From contig NZ_NIJF01000039.1 of the NCBI RefSeq assembly GCF_003316765.1, positions 1-64,000 on the forward strand: a stretch of DNA of 64,000 bases. Direction: 5' to 3'. How positions within the stretch are numbered: position 1 is the stretch's first letter; every line of letters begins with the position of its first letter. The notes beneath the pieces were generated by a model. The model saw only the letters and a list, made by a program, of their open reading frames with translations. It was not told where the DNA came from and did no database searches. Positions 9,214-18,025 of the stretch are shown piece after piece. Position numbers and translations under genes: made by a program. This DNA comes from Bacillus sp. P14.5. GTDB taxonomy: Bacteria > Bacillota > Bacilli > Bacillales > Bacillaceae_B.

Positions 9214-9297
9214 AAGTTCACAGGTTCTCTTATTTATCCAGCAATTCTAAAAACCCTACTAAAGCAACATTTTGATGAAATTGAAAAAATAAAGAAG

Positions 9298-9334
9298 ATC
9301 CCCTGGCTGTATAAGATCCAGGGGATTTTTTTGT
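9298..9334 (+). terminator. Rho-independent terminator
   Basis: ATCCCCTGG pairs with CCAGGGGAT and is followed by TTTTTTTG. It lies about 490 bases after the lipoprotein stop, beyond the repeats, and insulates the following peptide transporter gene. Confidence 0.75.
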
Positions 9335-9494
9335 TTCCCTCTGCTGTTACCTCATTGAATATCCAGGTGTATACTCCCTCATTTTGTTATATCGAAATAA
9401 TTTTAACTATCAGAATAATGCGCCGGCACTATACCTAAATTCCTATTAATTTCTTTTATTCTCAATACTTAAACTAGTCATACTTTTAAGTATT

Positions 9495-9523
9495 TTGACA
9501 TTGACAATAAAAGTAATTATTAT
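9495..9523 (+). promoter_or_regulatory. Sigma-A-type promoter of the POT transporter gene
   Basis: TTGACA at 9495-9500 and TATTAT at 9518-9523 are separated by 17 bases, 30 bases upstream of the ATG with its AGAGGAGG site. A second TTGACA follows directly at 9501. Confidence 0.6.
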
Positions 9524-9552
9524 AGTAAAGTATTTTCAGAGGAGGTACACAC

Positions 9553-11043
9553 ATGTCTAAATTAGATAAAAAGAAGATTGTAGAGAGTGTCCCGCAAAAA
9601 GGTTTTTTCGGACACCCTAAAGGACTTTTCACGTTATTTTTCACTGAGTTTTGGGAGAGATTCTCTTATTATGGCATGAGAGCCATTCTTGTCTTCTATA
9701 TGTATTATGAAGTATCAGAAGGCGGACTCGGACTTGATGACAACCTTGCCCTTTCCATCATGTCCATCTATGGCGCCCTTGTTTATATGTCAGGAGTCAT
9801 TGGGGGCTGGCTCGCCGACCGGGTATTCGGAACATCCAAAGCAATCTTCTACGGCGGGATCTTGATTATGTTCGGCCATATTGCTTTATCCATTCCTGGA
9901 AGCCTTTCCATGTTCTTTGTATCAATGGTCTTCATTGTCATTGGTACCGGTTTACTGAAACCGAACGTATCAAGTGTCGTAGGTGAAATGTATCCAGAAA
10001 GCGACAGCCGCCGGGACGCTGGATTCAGTATTTTCTATATGGGGATCAACCTTGGTGCCTTCATATCGCCGCTGCTCACCTCATCGGTTTCTGATGCATA
10101 CGGATTCCACTGGGGATTCGCTATTGCTGCCGTTGGTATGCTGTTAGGCTTGATTGTATTTATGGTAACGAAGAAGAAAAATCTCGGATTGGCAGGCACA
10201 TATGTCGGCAACCCGCTGACACTTTCTGAGAAGAAAAAGTACTCTATCATATTCGGTGCTGCCATTATTGTAATCGGCGGGCTGCTGGCCGTGCTGATTC
10301 CAAATGGATTATTTACTGTCGAAGCATTCATCAACTTAATCGGTATTCTCGGTATCCTTATCCCAACTATCTATTTCTTTGTCATGTATTTCAGTCCTAA
10401 AACGGATGAAATTGAACGTTCCCGAGTCATCGCCTATATCCCGCTCTTCATTGCAGCGGTCATGTTCTGGGCAATCCAGGAACAAGGCTCGACTATCCTT
10501 GCAAGCTATGCGGATAAGAGAACCGATCTTGATTTCGCCGGGATTTCCATCTCTCCAGGATGGTTCCAATCCTTGAATCCATTGTTCATCATTATCCTGG
10601 CTCCTGTATTCGCGTCCATGTGGGTGAAGCTTGGGGACCGCCAGCCGAACATCCCGCAAAAGTTTTCTATGGGATTATTGTTCGCAGGACTTTCTTTCCT
10701 TGTCATTCTTATCCCCGGCTACATTAGCGGAGATGCGCTTGTAAGTCCTTTATGGCTTGTTCTAAGCTACTTTATTGTTGTATTAGGTGAACTGCTTATT
10801 TCGCCAGTGGGACTTTCTGCAACCACTAAGCTAGCGCCCGTCGCCTTTTCAGCTCAGACCATGAGTGTCTGGTTCCTTGCCAGTGCCGCGGCACAAGCAT
10901 TGAACGCGCAGCTGGTGAAGTTCTATACACCTGCTAACGAGATCATTTATTTTGGATCCATCGGAGGCGCAGCCATACTGCTGGGAATCGTTTTGTTTGT
11001 CATCGCCCCTATTATTCAGAAGTTTATGAGAGGCATAAAATAA
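9553..11043 (+). CDS. dtpT: POT/PTR family proton-dependent di/tripeptide transporter
   Basis: A 496-residue membrane protein with about 14 hydrophobic segments. Early on it has FFTEFWERFSYYGMRAILVFY (about residues 30-50), containing the ExxER proton-coupling motif of POT carriers. GTGLLKPNVSSVVGEMY and FSIFYMGINLGAFISP follow; both are PTR2 family signatures. It imports di- and tripeptides with protons across the cytoplasmic membrane. The ATG has a strong AGAGGAGG site, a good promoter lies upstream and a terminator downstream, so it is monocistronic. It sits near two peptidase genes (M3 at 1404, M20 at 11376), although no operon joins them. Confidence 0.93.
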   Translation: MSKLDKKKIVESVPQKGFFGHPKGLFTLFFTEFWERFSYYGMRAILVFYMYYEVSEGGLGLDDNLALSIMSIYGALVYMSGVIGGWLADRVFGTSKAIFYGGILIMFGHIALSIPGSLSMFFVSMVFIVIGTGLLKPNVSSVVGEMYPESDSRRDAGFSIFYMGINLGAFISPLLTSSVSDAYGFHWGFAIAAVGMLLGLIVFMVTKKKNLGLAGTYVGNPLTLSEKKKYSIIFGAAIIVIGGLLAVLIPNGLFTVEAFINLIGILGILIPTIYFFVMYFSPKTDEIERSRVIAYIPLFIAAVMFWAIQEQGSTILASYADKRTDLDFAGISISPGWFQSLNPLFIIILAPVFASMWVKLGDRQPNIPQKFSMGLLFAGLSFLVILIPGYISGDALVSPLWLVLSYFIVVLGELLISPVGLSATTKLAPVAFSAQTMSVWFLASAAAQALNAQLVKFYTPANEIIYFGSIGGAAILLGIVLFVIAPIIQKFMRGIK

Positions 11044-11054
11044 TTAAGGTGGAG

Positions 11055-11082
11055 AAGCCTGAGGGAGTCCTCAGGCTTTTTA
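11055..11082 (+). terminator. Rho-independent terminator of the POT transporter gene
   Basis: AAGCCTGAGG pairs with CCTCAGGCTT around GAGT and is followed by TTTATAAT, 12 bases after the stop. Confidence 0.8.
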
Positions 11083-11086
11083 TAAT

Positions 11087-11287
11087 GCTCTTTTCATAAA
11101 TTTTGTTGCTAATAAACTCCTTTGATAACGCCTTCCTTCACTTTTAAAAAATCCTGGTAAGCTAAAAAGAAGGGAACTGTTACCCCCGATTAAAGAGAAA
11201 AGCCTTAGTATTTGGGGAAAAATCAAGTTCTTGGGATTTTTCCGGAAGCAACTATTTATACCAAATCAACCTTCTGAAAAGAGCATC
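11087..11287 (-). repeat. R1 MITE-like repeat, diverged, inverted orientation
   Basis: It begins GCTCTTTTCATAAATTTTG, the complement of the R1 right end. It continues through CCTGGTAAGCTAAAAAGAAG and TTTGGGGAAAAATC and ends with an R1-left-like stretch near GGAAGCAACTATTTATACC. It fills most of the 332-base gap before the M20 peptidase gene. Confidence 0.55.
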
Positions 11288-11375
11288 GTAAAAAACTGTC
11301 GAAAACTATATAAGTGAATTTCATTTCCAAAGTTCACCTCCTGCATTAAACTAAAGTAAAAAGGGAGGGTCCCTG

Positions 11376-12836
11376 TTGAAATACTGGAAGCATGCTTTTT
11401 TAATTTTTGGCAGTTTTATTTTAGTGTTTATTATTGTAACCGCTTTCAACGCATTTACAATCCAATCTAAACAACCTGCCCCTAATCCTGAGAAAATTGC
11501 TTTGGATGAAGAAAAGGCGATCAATAATCTTTCTGAAGCAATAACTTACAAAACGATTTCTTATCAGGACCGCAGCAAATTGGATCTAGAGGAATTCCAG
11601 CGCTTCATTGATTTTTTAGAAAATAGCTATCCCTCTGTTCATCGTGAATTGGATTTGGAGAGAGTCAATGATTATGCACTCATCTATACCTGGAAAGGCA
11701 AAGATTCGTCTAAAAAACCGATTGGCATGACCAGCCATTATGATGTGGTTCCTGTCCTGCAAGGTACGGAAGCAAACTGGGAACAAGACCCTTTCAGCGG
11801 GGTGGTTTCCGGGGAGAAAATCTGGGGGCGTGGCACCCTGGACGATAAGATTGGCGTAATCGGCATTCTTCAAGCCCTTGAGCACCTATTGAATGAAGGA
11901 TTTCATCCGGAAAGAGACATGTACTTCATGTTCGGCCATGATGAAGAAATCGGCGGAGAAGAAGGGGCAATGGCCATTGCCGCATTACTTAAAGAAAGAG
12001 GCGTCCAATTTGATTACGTCCTCGATGAAGGCGGCGCCATAGTGGAAAACATGGTGCCGGGTGTCGACTCACCTGTTGGCGTAGTCGGAATTTCCGAGAA
12101 AGGTTCCGCGACTGCAAAACTTTCAATCGAGGGCAGCGGCGGACACTCCTCCCAGCCTCAGAACCGGACCAATATCGGCAGAATCGCCGGTGCCATAGCC
12201 AAATTGGAAGATACCCAGTTCGCAGAGGATCTTAGAGGGCCTGGAGAAGATTTATTTGAATATGTGGCGCCTGAAATGAGCTTCGGGATGAAGTATATAT
12301 TTTCAAATAAATTTATCTTTGAACCGATTATTGAAGAAGTGTTATTGAAAGAGCCGGCCTCAGCAGCATTAATCAGAACTACGATTGCTCCAACAATATT
12401 CCAGGCCGGGGAACAATATAATGCTCTGCCAGAGGAAGCAAGTGCCATCATCAACCTTCGACTCATGCCAGGTGATTCCTTGGAAGATGTGAAGCATTTC
12501 ATTGAAGAGACGATTGAGGATGAAGCCATCACTGTTGAAGTGACGGGAAGCGAAGCAACAAAGGTATCTTCCTTGAAAGGCAAACCTTTCAAGACCATCC
12601 AGCAGGCGGCAAGGAATGTTTACAGCGAGGCCGTCATCGCCCCCTATCTGATGGTTGCCGGGTCGGATGCCAAACATTATGACAGTGTTGCAGACAATAC
12701 GTACCGCTTTCTTCCAGTACAGATCACCTCTGAAGACTTGAACCGGATGCATGGTACCAATGAACATGTCAGTGTAGAAAACTATCTTAATTCCGTAAAA
12801 TTTTATATTGAATTTGTGAGAGAAAGCAATCGATAA
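11376..12836 (+). CDS. Membrane-anchored M20 family metallopeptidase (carboxypeptidase-S-like)
   Basis: A 486-residue dinuclear-zinc peptidase. Residues 7-27 form a hydrophobic N-terminal anchor, so the catalytic domain probably faces outward. Metal and catalytic motifs are visible: MTSHYDVVPV (His ligand), GRGTLDDKIGVIG (bridging Asp), FGHDEEIGGEEG (catalytic Glu pair) and a C-terminal MHGTNEHVSVENYL (last His ligand). The dimerisation insert lies at about residues 235-370. The start is TTG at 11376 behind AAGGGAGGG. Family members remove C-terminal amino acids or split small peptides; the natural substrate is unknown. A terminator follows directly. Confidence 0.88.
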   Translation: MKYWKHAFLIFGSFILVFIIVTAFNAFTIQSKQPAPNPEKIALDEEKAINNLSEAITYKTISYQDRSKLDLEEFQRFIDFLENSYPSVHRELDLERVNDYALIYTWKGKDSSKKPIGMTSHYDVVPVLQGTEANWEQDPFSGVVSGEKIWGRGTLDDKIGVIGILQALEHLLNEGFHPERDMYFMFGHDEEIGGEEGAMAIAALLKERGVQFDYVLDEGGAIVENMVPGVDSPVGVVGISEKGSATAKLSIEGSGGHSSQPQNRTNIGRIAGAIAKLEDTQFAEDLRGPGEDLFEYVAPEMSFGMKYIFSNKFIFEPIIEEVLLKEPASAALIRTTIAPTIFQAGEQYNALPEEASAIINLRLMPGDSLEDVKHFIEETIEDEAITVEVTGSEATKVSSLKGKPFKTIQQAARNVYSEAVIAPYLMVAGSDAKHYDSVADNTYRFLPVQITSEDLNRMHGTNEHVSVENYLNSVKFYIEFVRESNR

Positions 12837-12846
12837 ATAATCAAAA

Positions 12847-12877
12847 AACCTGCTTGCCATCAAGGAAGCAGGTTTTT
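12847..12877 (+). terminator. Rho-independent terminator of the M20 peptidase gene
   Basis: AACCTGCTT pairs with AAGCAGGTT around a 10-base loop and is followed by TTTGTTTTG. Confidence 0.8.
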
Positions 12878-12899
12878 GTTTTGTAGAAAAGATCTTTCA

Positions 12900-13071
12900 G
12901 GTAAACAATGCTGCTATTTAATAGGCATTTGGTAAGAAAAAGCTCTAATTCACGGTAAAAAAAGAGCTCTTCCCTCCGGTTAGCGAGAAAAACCTTGGTA
13001 ATCGGAGAAAAGTGAAGAACTTGGTTTTTCCGGAAGCAACAATATATGAGAAAACAACCTTATAAAAAGGT
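12900..13071 (-). repeat. R1 MITE-like repeat remnant, inverted
   Basis: Diverged R1 blocks are visible: GGTAAGAAAAAGCTCT, AAAAAGAGCTCTTCCCTCCG, GAAAAACCTTGGTAATC, and an end resembling ACAATATATGAGAAAACAACC. It separates two convergent genes. Confidence 0.45.
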
Positions 13072-13095
13072 CAAAAAAGCCCTCTCCAATTAAGA

Positions 13096-13800
13096 CTAAT
13101 TAGGAAGATTGTCGTTTAAATGGCGGTTGTCAGCAATATCCTGGCTGCCGTCCAAAAGGTGTGTCATGCCTCGGACCAAGGTATCATCCTCAAGCAGGCT
13201 CCAAATATGGTATCCAAAGTCTTCTCTTTTCAAGAGGACTTCTTCCAGTACCTGAACGGTTCCAAAGTCATTCAACTCATGCGCGCGCTTGATCGTTTTT
13301 CTCATCATGCCCTGAATTTTGATCTCATGTTCGAGGTCATTGCGAAGGTAATCCCTCATTGTGTAACGGCCCTCTACTTCGTGTTTTATATATGAAATTT
13401 CGTGCTGTGTAACAGGATGGGCAGTAGGCACGACACCCAGCCTTGCGACACGCTCGCCTACCATATCGATGTGCTTCTCTGTTACATCGATATGTTCATC
13501 CAGGATATGATGAAGGCTTCCAAATGATTCAGCACCTTCTGTGAGCCAATGATGTTTAGTGTATTGATGTAACGCGACGTTTAAAGCACACAGATGTTCA
13601 TCCAGCATCAATCCCATCTCCAGACGGGTTTCATAAGGAAGGCTGATTCCGCTTCCTTCTTTTCTGGCAGTTCTAGGCTCTTGCCTTAAGATCATTTCTT
13701 TTGAATGCTGGTTCTTATGGCCAGGCATGTTCGGGTCAAACCCTGATTTCGAAAGCTTGAATTCATCATGGGAAAATCCTTGATTATCATGGTTCTGCAT
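13096..13800 (-). CDS. Dps-like ferritin superfamily protein with N-terminal extension
   Basis: At 234 residues it is longer than typical Dps (about 150). Residues 1-60 are a polar extension rich in Asn, His and Lys (NHDNQGFSHDEF), while about 65-215 show a four-helix Dps-type core. The ferroxidase-type pattern is visible in LHQYTKHHWLTEGAESFGSL followed by LDEHIDVTEKHIDMVGERV. Family members oxidise and store iron as dodecamers and can protect or bind DNA; the extension could contact DNA, but that is inference. It is transcribed divergently from a haloperoxidase-type enzyme across 155 bases, a pairing consistent with peroxide stress. No clear PerR box was found between them. Confidence 0.8.
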   Translation of the reverse strand: MQNHDNQGFSHDEFKLSKSGFDPNMPGHKNQHSKEMILRQEPRTARKEGSGISLPYETRLEMGLMLDEHLCALNVALHQYTKHHWLTEGAESFGSLHHILDEHIDVTEKHIDMVGERVARLGVVPTAHPVTQHEISYIKHEVEGRYTMRDYLRNDLEHEIKIQGMMRKTIKRAHELNDFGTVQVLEEVLLKREDFGYHIWSLLEDDTLVRGMTHLLDGSQDIADNRHLNDNLPN

Positions 13801-13955
13801 CTTGTTACCTCTTTTCCAGGAATTTTTACTTCTTTATTGTCCATATGCAGTACCTTATTTATTCAGGTTTTTTCATAGTTTTTAGACAATCCGTTATTCT
13901 AACCTACTCCCAAATGACTCCCACTTCATAGGATAGGGAAAGGAGGTGAATCTAA

Positions 13956-14851
13956 ATGGAAAAACCTTATTTATTATGGTCTGAAACCCCTTATGCGGGG
14001 GAAAACAGGCCTCCGCGGGATCCCGTTACACCCTCTGCAGGCACCTGGCCGCTGATTTTTTTAGAAAGGCAGCCGAATGGTGACATTCTTACACCTCAGG
14101 GGAGGGATATTGAACGTGCCCTCCTGCACCCTGCTGTCATTGATTTTGACAGAGAGCTCAAAGTGGTGAAAAGAACCTTGAAAAATTTGACTGCAGAACA
14201 AAAAAGATTGCCGTGTATTATGGAAGCGGAGTTCCCACAAAACAATGGACACCTGTAATAGACCGGCTGATCGATACCTATAACGTCTCACCCACTGCTG
14301 CAGCCCAGATTCTGGCTTACGTCCAAGGAGCTGTCAATGATGCCATGGTCGTCACCTGGGACCTGAAGTATAAGTGGGATGTGGCAAGGCCCGATCAGTA
14401 TGACCAGACAATGGAAACACTCATTTGTACACCGCGCTTCCCGACTTATCCTTCCGGGCATGCCGTCATGTCAGGTTGTTCAGAAACTGTATTGAGTTAT
14501 TTCTTCCCTAGAGAAGCACGCAAGTTGAACAAGATTGCAGAGGATGATGCAGTCAGCAGGCTTTATGGAGGCGTGCACTTTCCTTCAGATAACAGCGAGG
14601 GGCTGCGACTGGGCAGGACGATTGGAAGATCCGTCATCAATCATGTAAAAGGCCAGCGAGGCTTTGATCCACGAATGATATCCAGAGACTATAACAATGC
14701 CAACCTTCTTCCTGAAGATTATCGTCAATTCATCCCTTATGATTTTCCACCTGATTGCTCTTCTTTAGTTATCGGTGAGGAGGTTAGCGGAAAGAAGGAG
14801 CAGCTAAAGAATCTTGATGCCCCAAAGCCGTTTCTTAAGAAACTTAATTAA
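13956..14851 (+). pseudogene. Vanadium-dependent haloperoxidase/PAP2-type enzyme, frameshifted
   Basis: The first frame (13956 to about 14205) ends early. The second continues with AVYYGSGVPTKQWTPVIDR to a TAA at 14849. The active-site motifs of vanadium haloperoxidases and PAP2 phosphatases are all in the second part: KWDVARPDQ (Lys and Arg), PTYPSGHAVMSG (Ser-Gly-His) and SRLYGGVHFPSD (Arg and His). Adding one A to the A6 run at 14200-14205 gives a single protein of about 298 residues that reads LTAEQKKIAVYYGSG across the join. It is probably functional in the cell. The ATG follows AAAGGAGGTGA. It would oxidise halides with peroxide or remove phosphate; the sequence does not decide which. 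Confidence 0.82.
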
Positions 14852-14858
14852 GCATCCT

Positions 14859-14886
14859 AAGACCTTCTGGCAGGGGGTCTTTTTCT
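14859..14886 (+). terminator. Terminator of the haloperoxidase-type gene
   Basis: AAGACC pairs with GGTCTT around a loop of about 11 bases and is followed by TTTCTATT. The stem is short. Confidence 0.5.
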
Positions 14887-15103
14887 ATTCCTTTCATTTA
14901 TGAATTCTTAGTAGATCCGCCGCGCAGCAGCAAGCTATGAATATTGATTTCGGCAGCATGACTTTAAGGATGTGGCACACTTTTTCTGGGGATTCCAAAG
15001 CAACAATCCAATCTTTTGGTTTTTTATAAGCGGCTTGCGGAGCGAGGGATATCATCTTTCCATTTACCAGTTTTCCCTGTAAACCAGGACCGCTTCTACA
15101 CAT

Positions 15104-15144
15104 AAAAAAGATCCCGCTCTCAATACAGATGCGGGATCTTTTTA
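15104..15144. terminator. Bidirectional terminator
   Basis: AAAAAAGATCCCGC pairs with GCGGGATCTTTTT around 13 bases, with T-runs on both strands. It stops leftward transcription from the SDR-folE pair. The stretch 14887-15103 holds only a weak minus-strand frame without a ribosome-binding site, and 15196-15234 is an R1 right-end remnant (GCAGCAAAGTTTTGAAAAGA). Confidence 0.75.
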
Positions 15145-15237
15145 CATTATCAACATATTATTCCTAAGGTCAATTAGGATCTTTTTTCGAAATTTGTATC
15201 AAATAGCAGCAAAGTTTTGAAAAGAGCCTTTTACTAT

Positions 15238-16008
15238 TCATGAATGCAGCAGCCCGTTACGGCTGACAACATTGATGCCTCCTGAGGCCGAAATGACACT
15301 TCCGGTAATTAGATCCGAGTTCTCATCACACAGGAAGCCGACGAGGCGTGAGATATCTTCCCCTGTACCCGACCTGCCAATGGGGGTCACATCATCCTTC
15401 AACCCTCTGGCCGTTTCGATTGAAGATTCCTTCATTTCCCCCCTGATATCACCAGGGCATATCATATTTGCTGTGATGCCATATTCGGCTTCCTCCAAGG
15501 CGATGGACCTGGTTAGTGAAACCAGGCCCACCTTCGCTGCACTGAAGGCCGAACGGTAGATCCACCCAGGTGAATGCTCGGCATCCTGGAAGCCATAATT
15601 GACGATCCTGCCGAATTTTTGCTGTCTCATAATCGGTACAGCGAGCTTCAGAAAATGGAAAACGGCTGTCAAATTCCCGTTGATCATCTCTTCCCACTCA
15701 TGGTCCTCATATTCAATCAGCTTCTTGCGCTCAAAAATATAAGGCCCGGCATTATTGACGAGATAATCAATGCGGCCAAATCGGCCCATAGCCTGATCAA
15801 TAATGTTTCTGATATCTTCCTTTTTGGTGATATCGCCTTGAACAAACTGAAGCTGCTCAAGATAGGGAGCCCACTCTTGTTTCAACTGTTCAACCCTTTC
15901 AAGGTCGCTTCTGAAATTGACCGTAACAGAGCAGCCCCGCTTAAGGAATTGCTCGGTCACCTTTTTTCCAAGCCCTTTGGAACCTGCAGTGATCACTGCG
16001 TGTCTCAT
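15238..16008 (-). CDS. SDR family oxidoreductase with atypical active site, beside folE
   Basis: A Rossmann-fold short-chain dehydrogenase/reductase of 256 residues. The cofactor loop is TAGSKGLGKK at about residues 6-15, and NNAG is at about residue 84. The usual catalytic Tyr of YxxxK is Phe here (SAFSAAKVG, codon TTC), and the expected Ser region reads GRIVNYGFQD, so the classical Ser-Tyr-Lys triad looks incomplete. A Tyr lies four residues earlier (IYRSAF). The ATG at 16008 follows AGGTGAG; an in-frame start at 16038 lacks a site. It follows folE by 47 bases in the same direction, suggesting a pterin-related reductase, but that is inference from context. Confidence 0.8.
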   Translation of the reverse strand: MRHAVITAGSKGLGKKVTEQFLKRGCSVTVNFRSDLERVEQLKQEWAPYLEQLQFVQGDITKKEDIRNIIDQAMGRFGRIDYLVNNAGPYIFERKKLIEYEDHEWEEMINGNLTAVFHFLKLAVPIMRQQKFGRIVNYGFQDAEHSPGWIYRSAFSAAKVGLVSLTRSIALEEAEYGITANMICPGDIRGEMKESSIETARGLKDDVTPIGRSGTGEDISRLVGFLCDENSDLITGSVISASGGINVVSRNGLLHS

Positions 16009-16055
16009 TATTCTCACCTGCGCTATCGACATTGTCATTTAAGTCTTTCCCTCTG

Positions 16056-16694
16056 CTATCTATTCAAAAGGGATAGAAATTCCATCCTGCTCTCCGTCTT
16101 CTCTGCGTAAATCCCCTTTACAGCGGTTGTCGTTGTAGAAGCAGTCGACTTCTTGATGCCGCGGCCGCACATGCACATATGCTTGGCTTCAACCACAACC
16201 ATCACACCTTGCGGGTCAAGGACCTCTTCGACAGCTTTGGCGATTTCATTCGTCAGCCTTTCCTGTACCTGGAAACGTTTGGCATACCCTTCGACCAGGC
16301 GGCCGATTTTGGATAGGCCCGTGATTTTCCTATCCGGTATATATCCTACGTGAGCGACACCAAAGAAAGGTGCGAAATGATGCTCACACATGGAGTAGAA
16401 CTCGATGTCCTTCACCATAACCAATTCCTTATGGTCGACATCGAATACTTTTTCCAAATGAGATTTCGGATCTTCACGATAGCCCTCTGTATACTCTAGG
16501 AATGCTTTTAGTACTCGGAAGGGTGTTTCCTGCAGCCCGTCCCGGTTCGGGTCATCACCGCAAATTTCAATCAAATTCTTGATTCCATCCATATATTGGT
16601 GTGCTTTGATGATATCTTTATCTATATCTCCAGATGTTCCTTTAAACAAATCCTGGAGTTTTTGAAGCATAAATTGATCTTCGGTCATTAACAT
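16056..16694 (-). CDS. folE: GTP cyclohydrolase I
   Basis: Converts GTP to 7,8-dihydroneopterin triphosphate, the first step of folate and tetrahydropterin synthesis. The zinc and catalytic block SMCEHHFAPFFG and the later MCMCGRGIKK are intact, as is TGLSKIGRLVEGYAKRFQVQ. At about 212 residues it has the usual length, with a helical N-terminus before the T-fold. A GTG at 16709 extends the frame, but GGAGAG at 16702-16707 is well placed for the ATG at 16694. The SDR gene downstream appears co-transcribed. Folate genes in Bacillus are usually elsewhere, so this copy could supply a separate pterin need. Confidence 0.93.
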   Translation of the reverse strand: MLMTEDQFMLQKLQDLFKGTSGDIDKDIIKAHQYMDGIKNLIEICGDDPNRDGLQETPFRVLKAFLEYTEGYREDPKSHLEKVFDVDHKELVMVKDIEFYSMCEHHFAPFFGVAHVGYIPDRKITGLSKIGRLVEGYAKRFQVQERLTNEIAKAVEEVLDPQGVMVVVEAKHMCMCGRGIKKSTASTTTTAVKGIYAEKTESRMEFLSLLNR

Positions 16695-16960
16695 AATAAA
16701 TCTCTCCACTCTCTATTATGAAATAAAACCTTAAGCATCAAACTTACGGTTTCATGTTATACATACTATATCACAAATTCAAACAACCATTGATAGTCAG
16801 TATACTCTTGAAAAACATTACCAGCCATTTTATTGCTTTAAAGCACTAAAAGGAACAGACCCTCTTAGTGATTTAAAGTGTTGAAGAGCCAAAAAAGATA
16901 AATATTATCTCCTCGTTCAGTCTATCCTAAGGGTAAATACAATTTAAGAGGAGAGTTCTT

Positions 16961-17818
16961 ATGAGTACAGATTCTCAAGAAAAATACAGGACGTACTGCG
17001 GCAGCGAGTATGATACGTTAAAGCGGGTCATTTTATGTGAGCCTCATTATATGACGATCCGTGATGTCATCAATGAAACCCAGAAGAAATTCAAGGATGA
17101 GGGCATACATATAGACAAAGCCGTTGAACAGCATGGCGAGTTTGTTAAAACTCTTAGAGAAAATGGTGTGGAAGTAGCTCTGCTTCCCTATCATAAAAAA
17201 TACCATGAGCAGGTTTTCACCAGGGATATCGGATTCACATTAGGTCAGACAGTATTTGTCGCAAGGATGGCCAGCGAGGCCCGGAGAGGGGAAGAGGAAG
17301 TACTGAAGCAATGGCTCGAAGATGAGGATCTCTCTTATTACAATCTTGCTGAAGACAGAATCGAAGGCGGAGACGTTGTTATCGACCGGAATACTGTATA
17401 TGTAGGTCTCAGCGACAGAACCACTCAAAGCTCGGTCGATCACCTGCAAAGCCTTATGCCGAATTATGAAGTAAAAGGCATCAAGTTCAAAGCGGAATAT
17501 CTGCATTTAGACTGTGTCTTCAATGTCCTATCACCGACAGAAGCAATTATTTTCCGCGAGGCCCTGACTGAGCAGGACATTGAGTTTTTTGGATCACGTT
17601 ACGAACTCATCGATGTTTCCAAAGAAGAACAGTTCACTCTTGGGACCAATTTATTGTCTATCGGGAATAAAAAAATCCTCAGCCTTCCTGTTAACAAGGA
17701 AGTCAACAAACAGCTTCGCGATAGAGGTTTTGATGTATTGGAAGTAGACATCACCGAGATCATTAAATCGGGCGGTTCTTTCCGCTGCTGTTCGCTTCCG
17801 ATATTGAGGGAAAGCTGA
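16961..17818 (+). CDS. Dimethylarginine dimethylaminohydrolase-like amidinotransferase-fold enzyme (YkgA-like)
   Basis: A 285-residue guanidino-group modifying enzyme of the arginine deiminase/DDAH family. Visible active-site elements are FTRDIGFTLGQTVFV (substrate Asp region, about residue 89), EGGDVVIDR (about 140), LHLDCVFNVLS (catalytic His, about 188) and the C-terminal GGSFRCCSLPI with the nucleophilic Cys. Homologues hydrolyse methylated arginines or related guanidines to citrulline and amines; the exact substrate is inferred from the family. The ATG follows AAGAGGAGAG. It is a single gene with its own terminator. Confidence 0.88.
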   Translation: MSTDSQEKYRTYCGSEYDTLKRVILCEPHYMTIRDVINETQKKFKDEGIHIDKAVEQHGEFVKTLRENGVEVALLPYHKKYHEQVFTRDIGFTLGQTVFVARMASEARRGEEEVLKQWLEDEDLSYYNLAEDRIEGGDVVIDRNTVYVGLSDRTTQSSVDHLQSLMPNYEVKGIKFKAEYLHLDCVFNVLSPTEAIIFREALTEQDIEFFGSRYELIDVSKEEQFTLGTNLLSIGNKKILSLPVNKEVNKQLRDRGFDVLEVDITEIIKSGGSFRCCSLPILRES

Positions 17819-17917
17819 GAAATCAAGCTTTGTTTTGGGTGCGACAGTATTCCGCATTGAGGAGGCCTGTCCGCTGCCTTCACACACTATCCAATTTTCA
17901 TTAAAATCAGCCTTTTG

Positions 17918-17946
17918 AGCAGGGAATTCATAATCCCTGCTTTTTG
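17918..17946 (+). terminator. Rho-independent terminator of the DDAH-like gene
   Basis: AGCAGGGA pairs with TCCCTGCT around ATTCATAA and is followed by TTTTG. Confidence 0.75.
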
Positions 17947-18025
17947 TTGGTTCCATTTCTTCTATAGCTGTCCGGTAAATTTTGTTATAATCAAGTAAAA
18001 TCAGGTCGACTGGGTGGTGAACTCA

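Noticed and set aside
10336-10659. Long minus-strand frame inside the POT transporter gene
   Set aside because: It is a shadow of the transporter coding sequence, with no ribosome-binding site and an implausible composition.
14894-15103. Minus-strand 69-residue open frame next to a terminator
   Set aside because: Its start lies right against the 15104 hairpin and has no Shine-Dalgarno sequence. The peptide is not one I recognise. It could be a relic, but I cannot support it as a gene.
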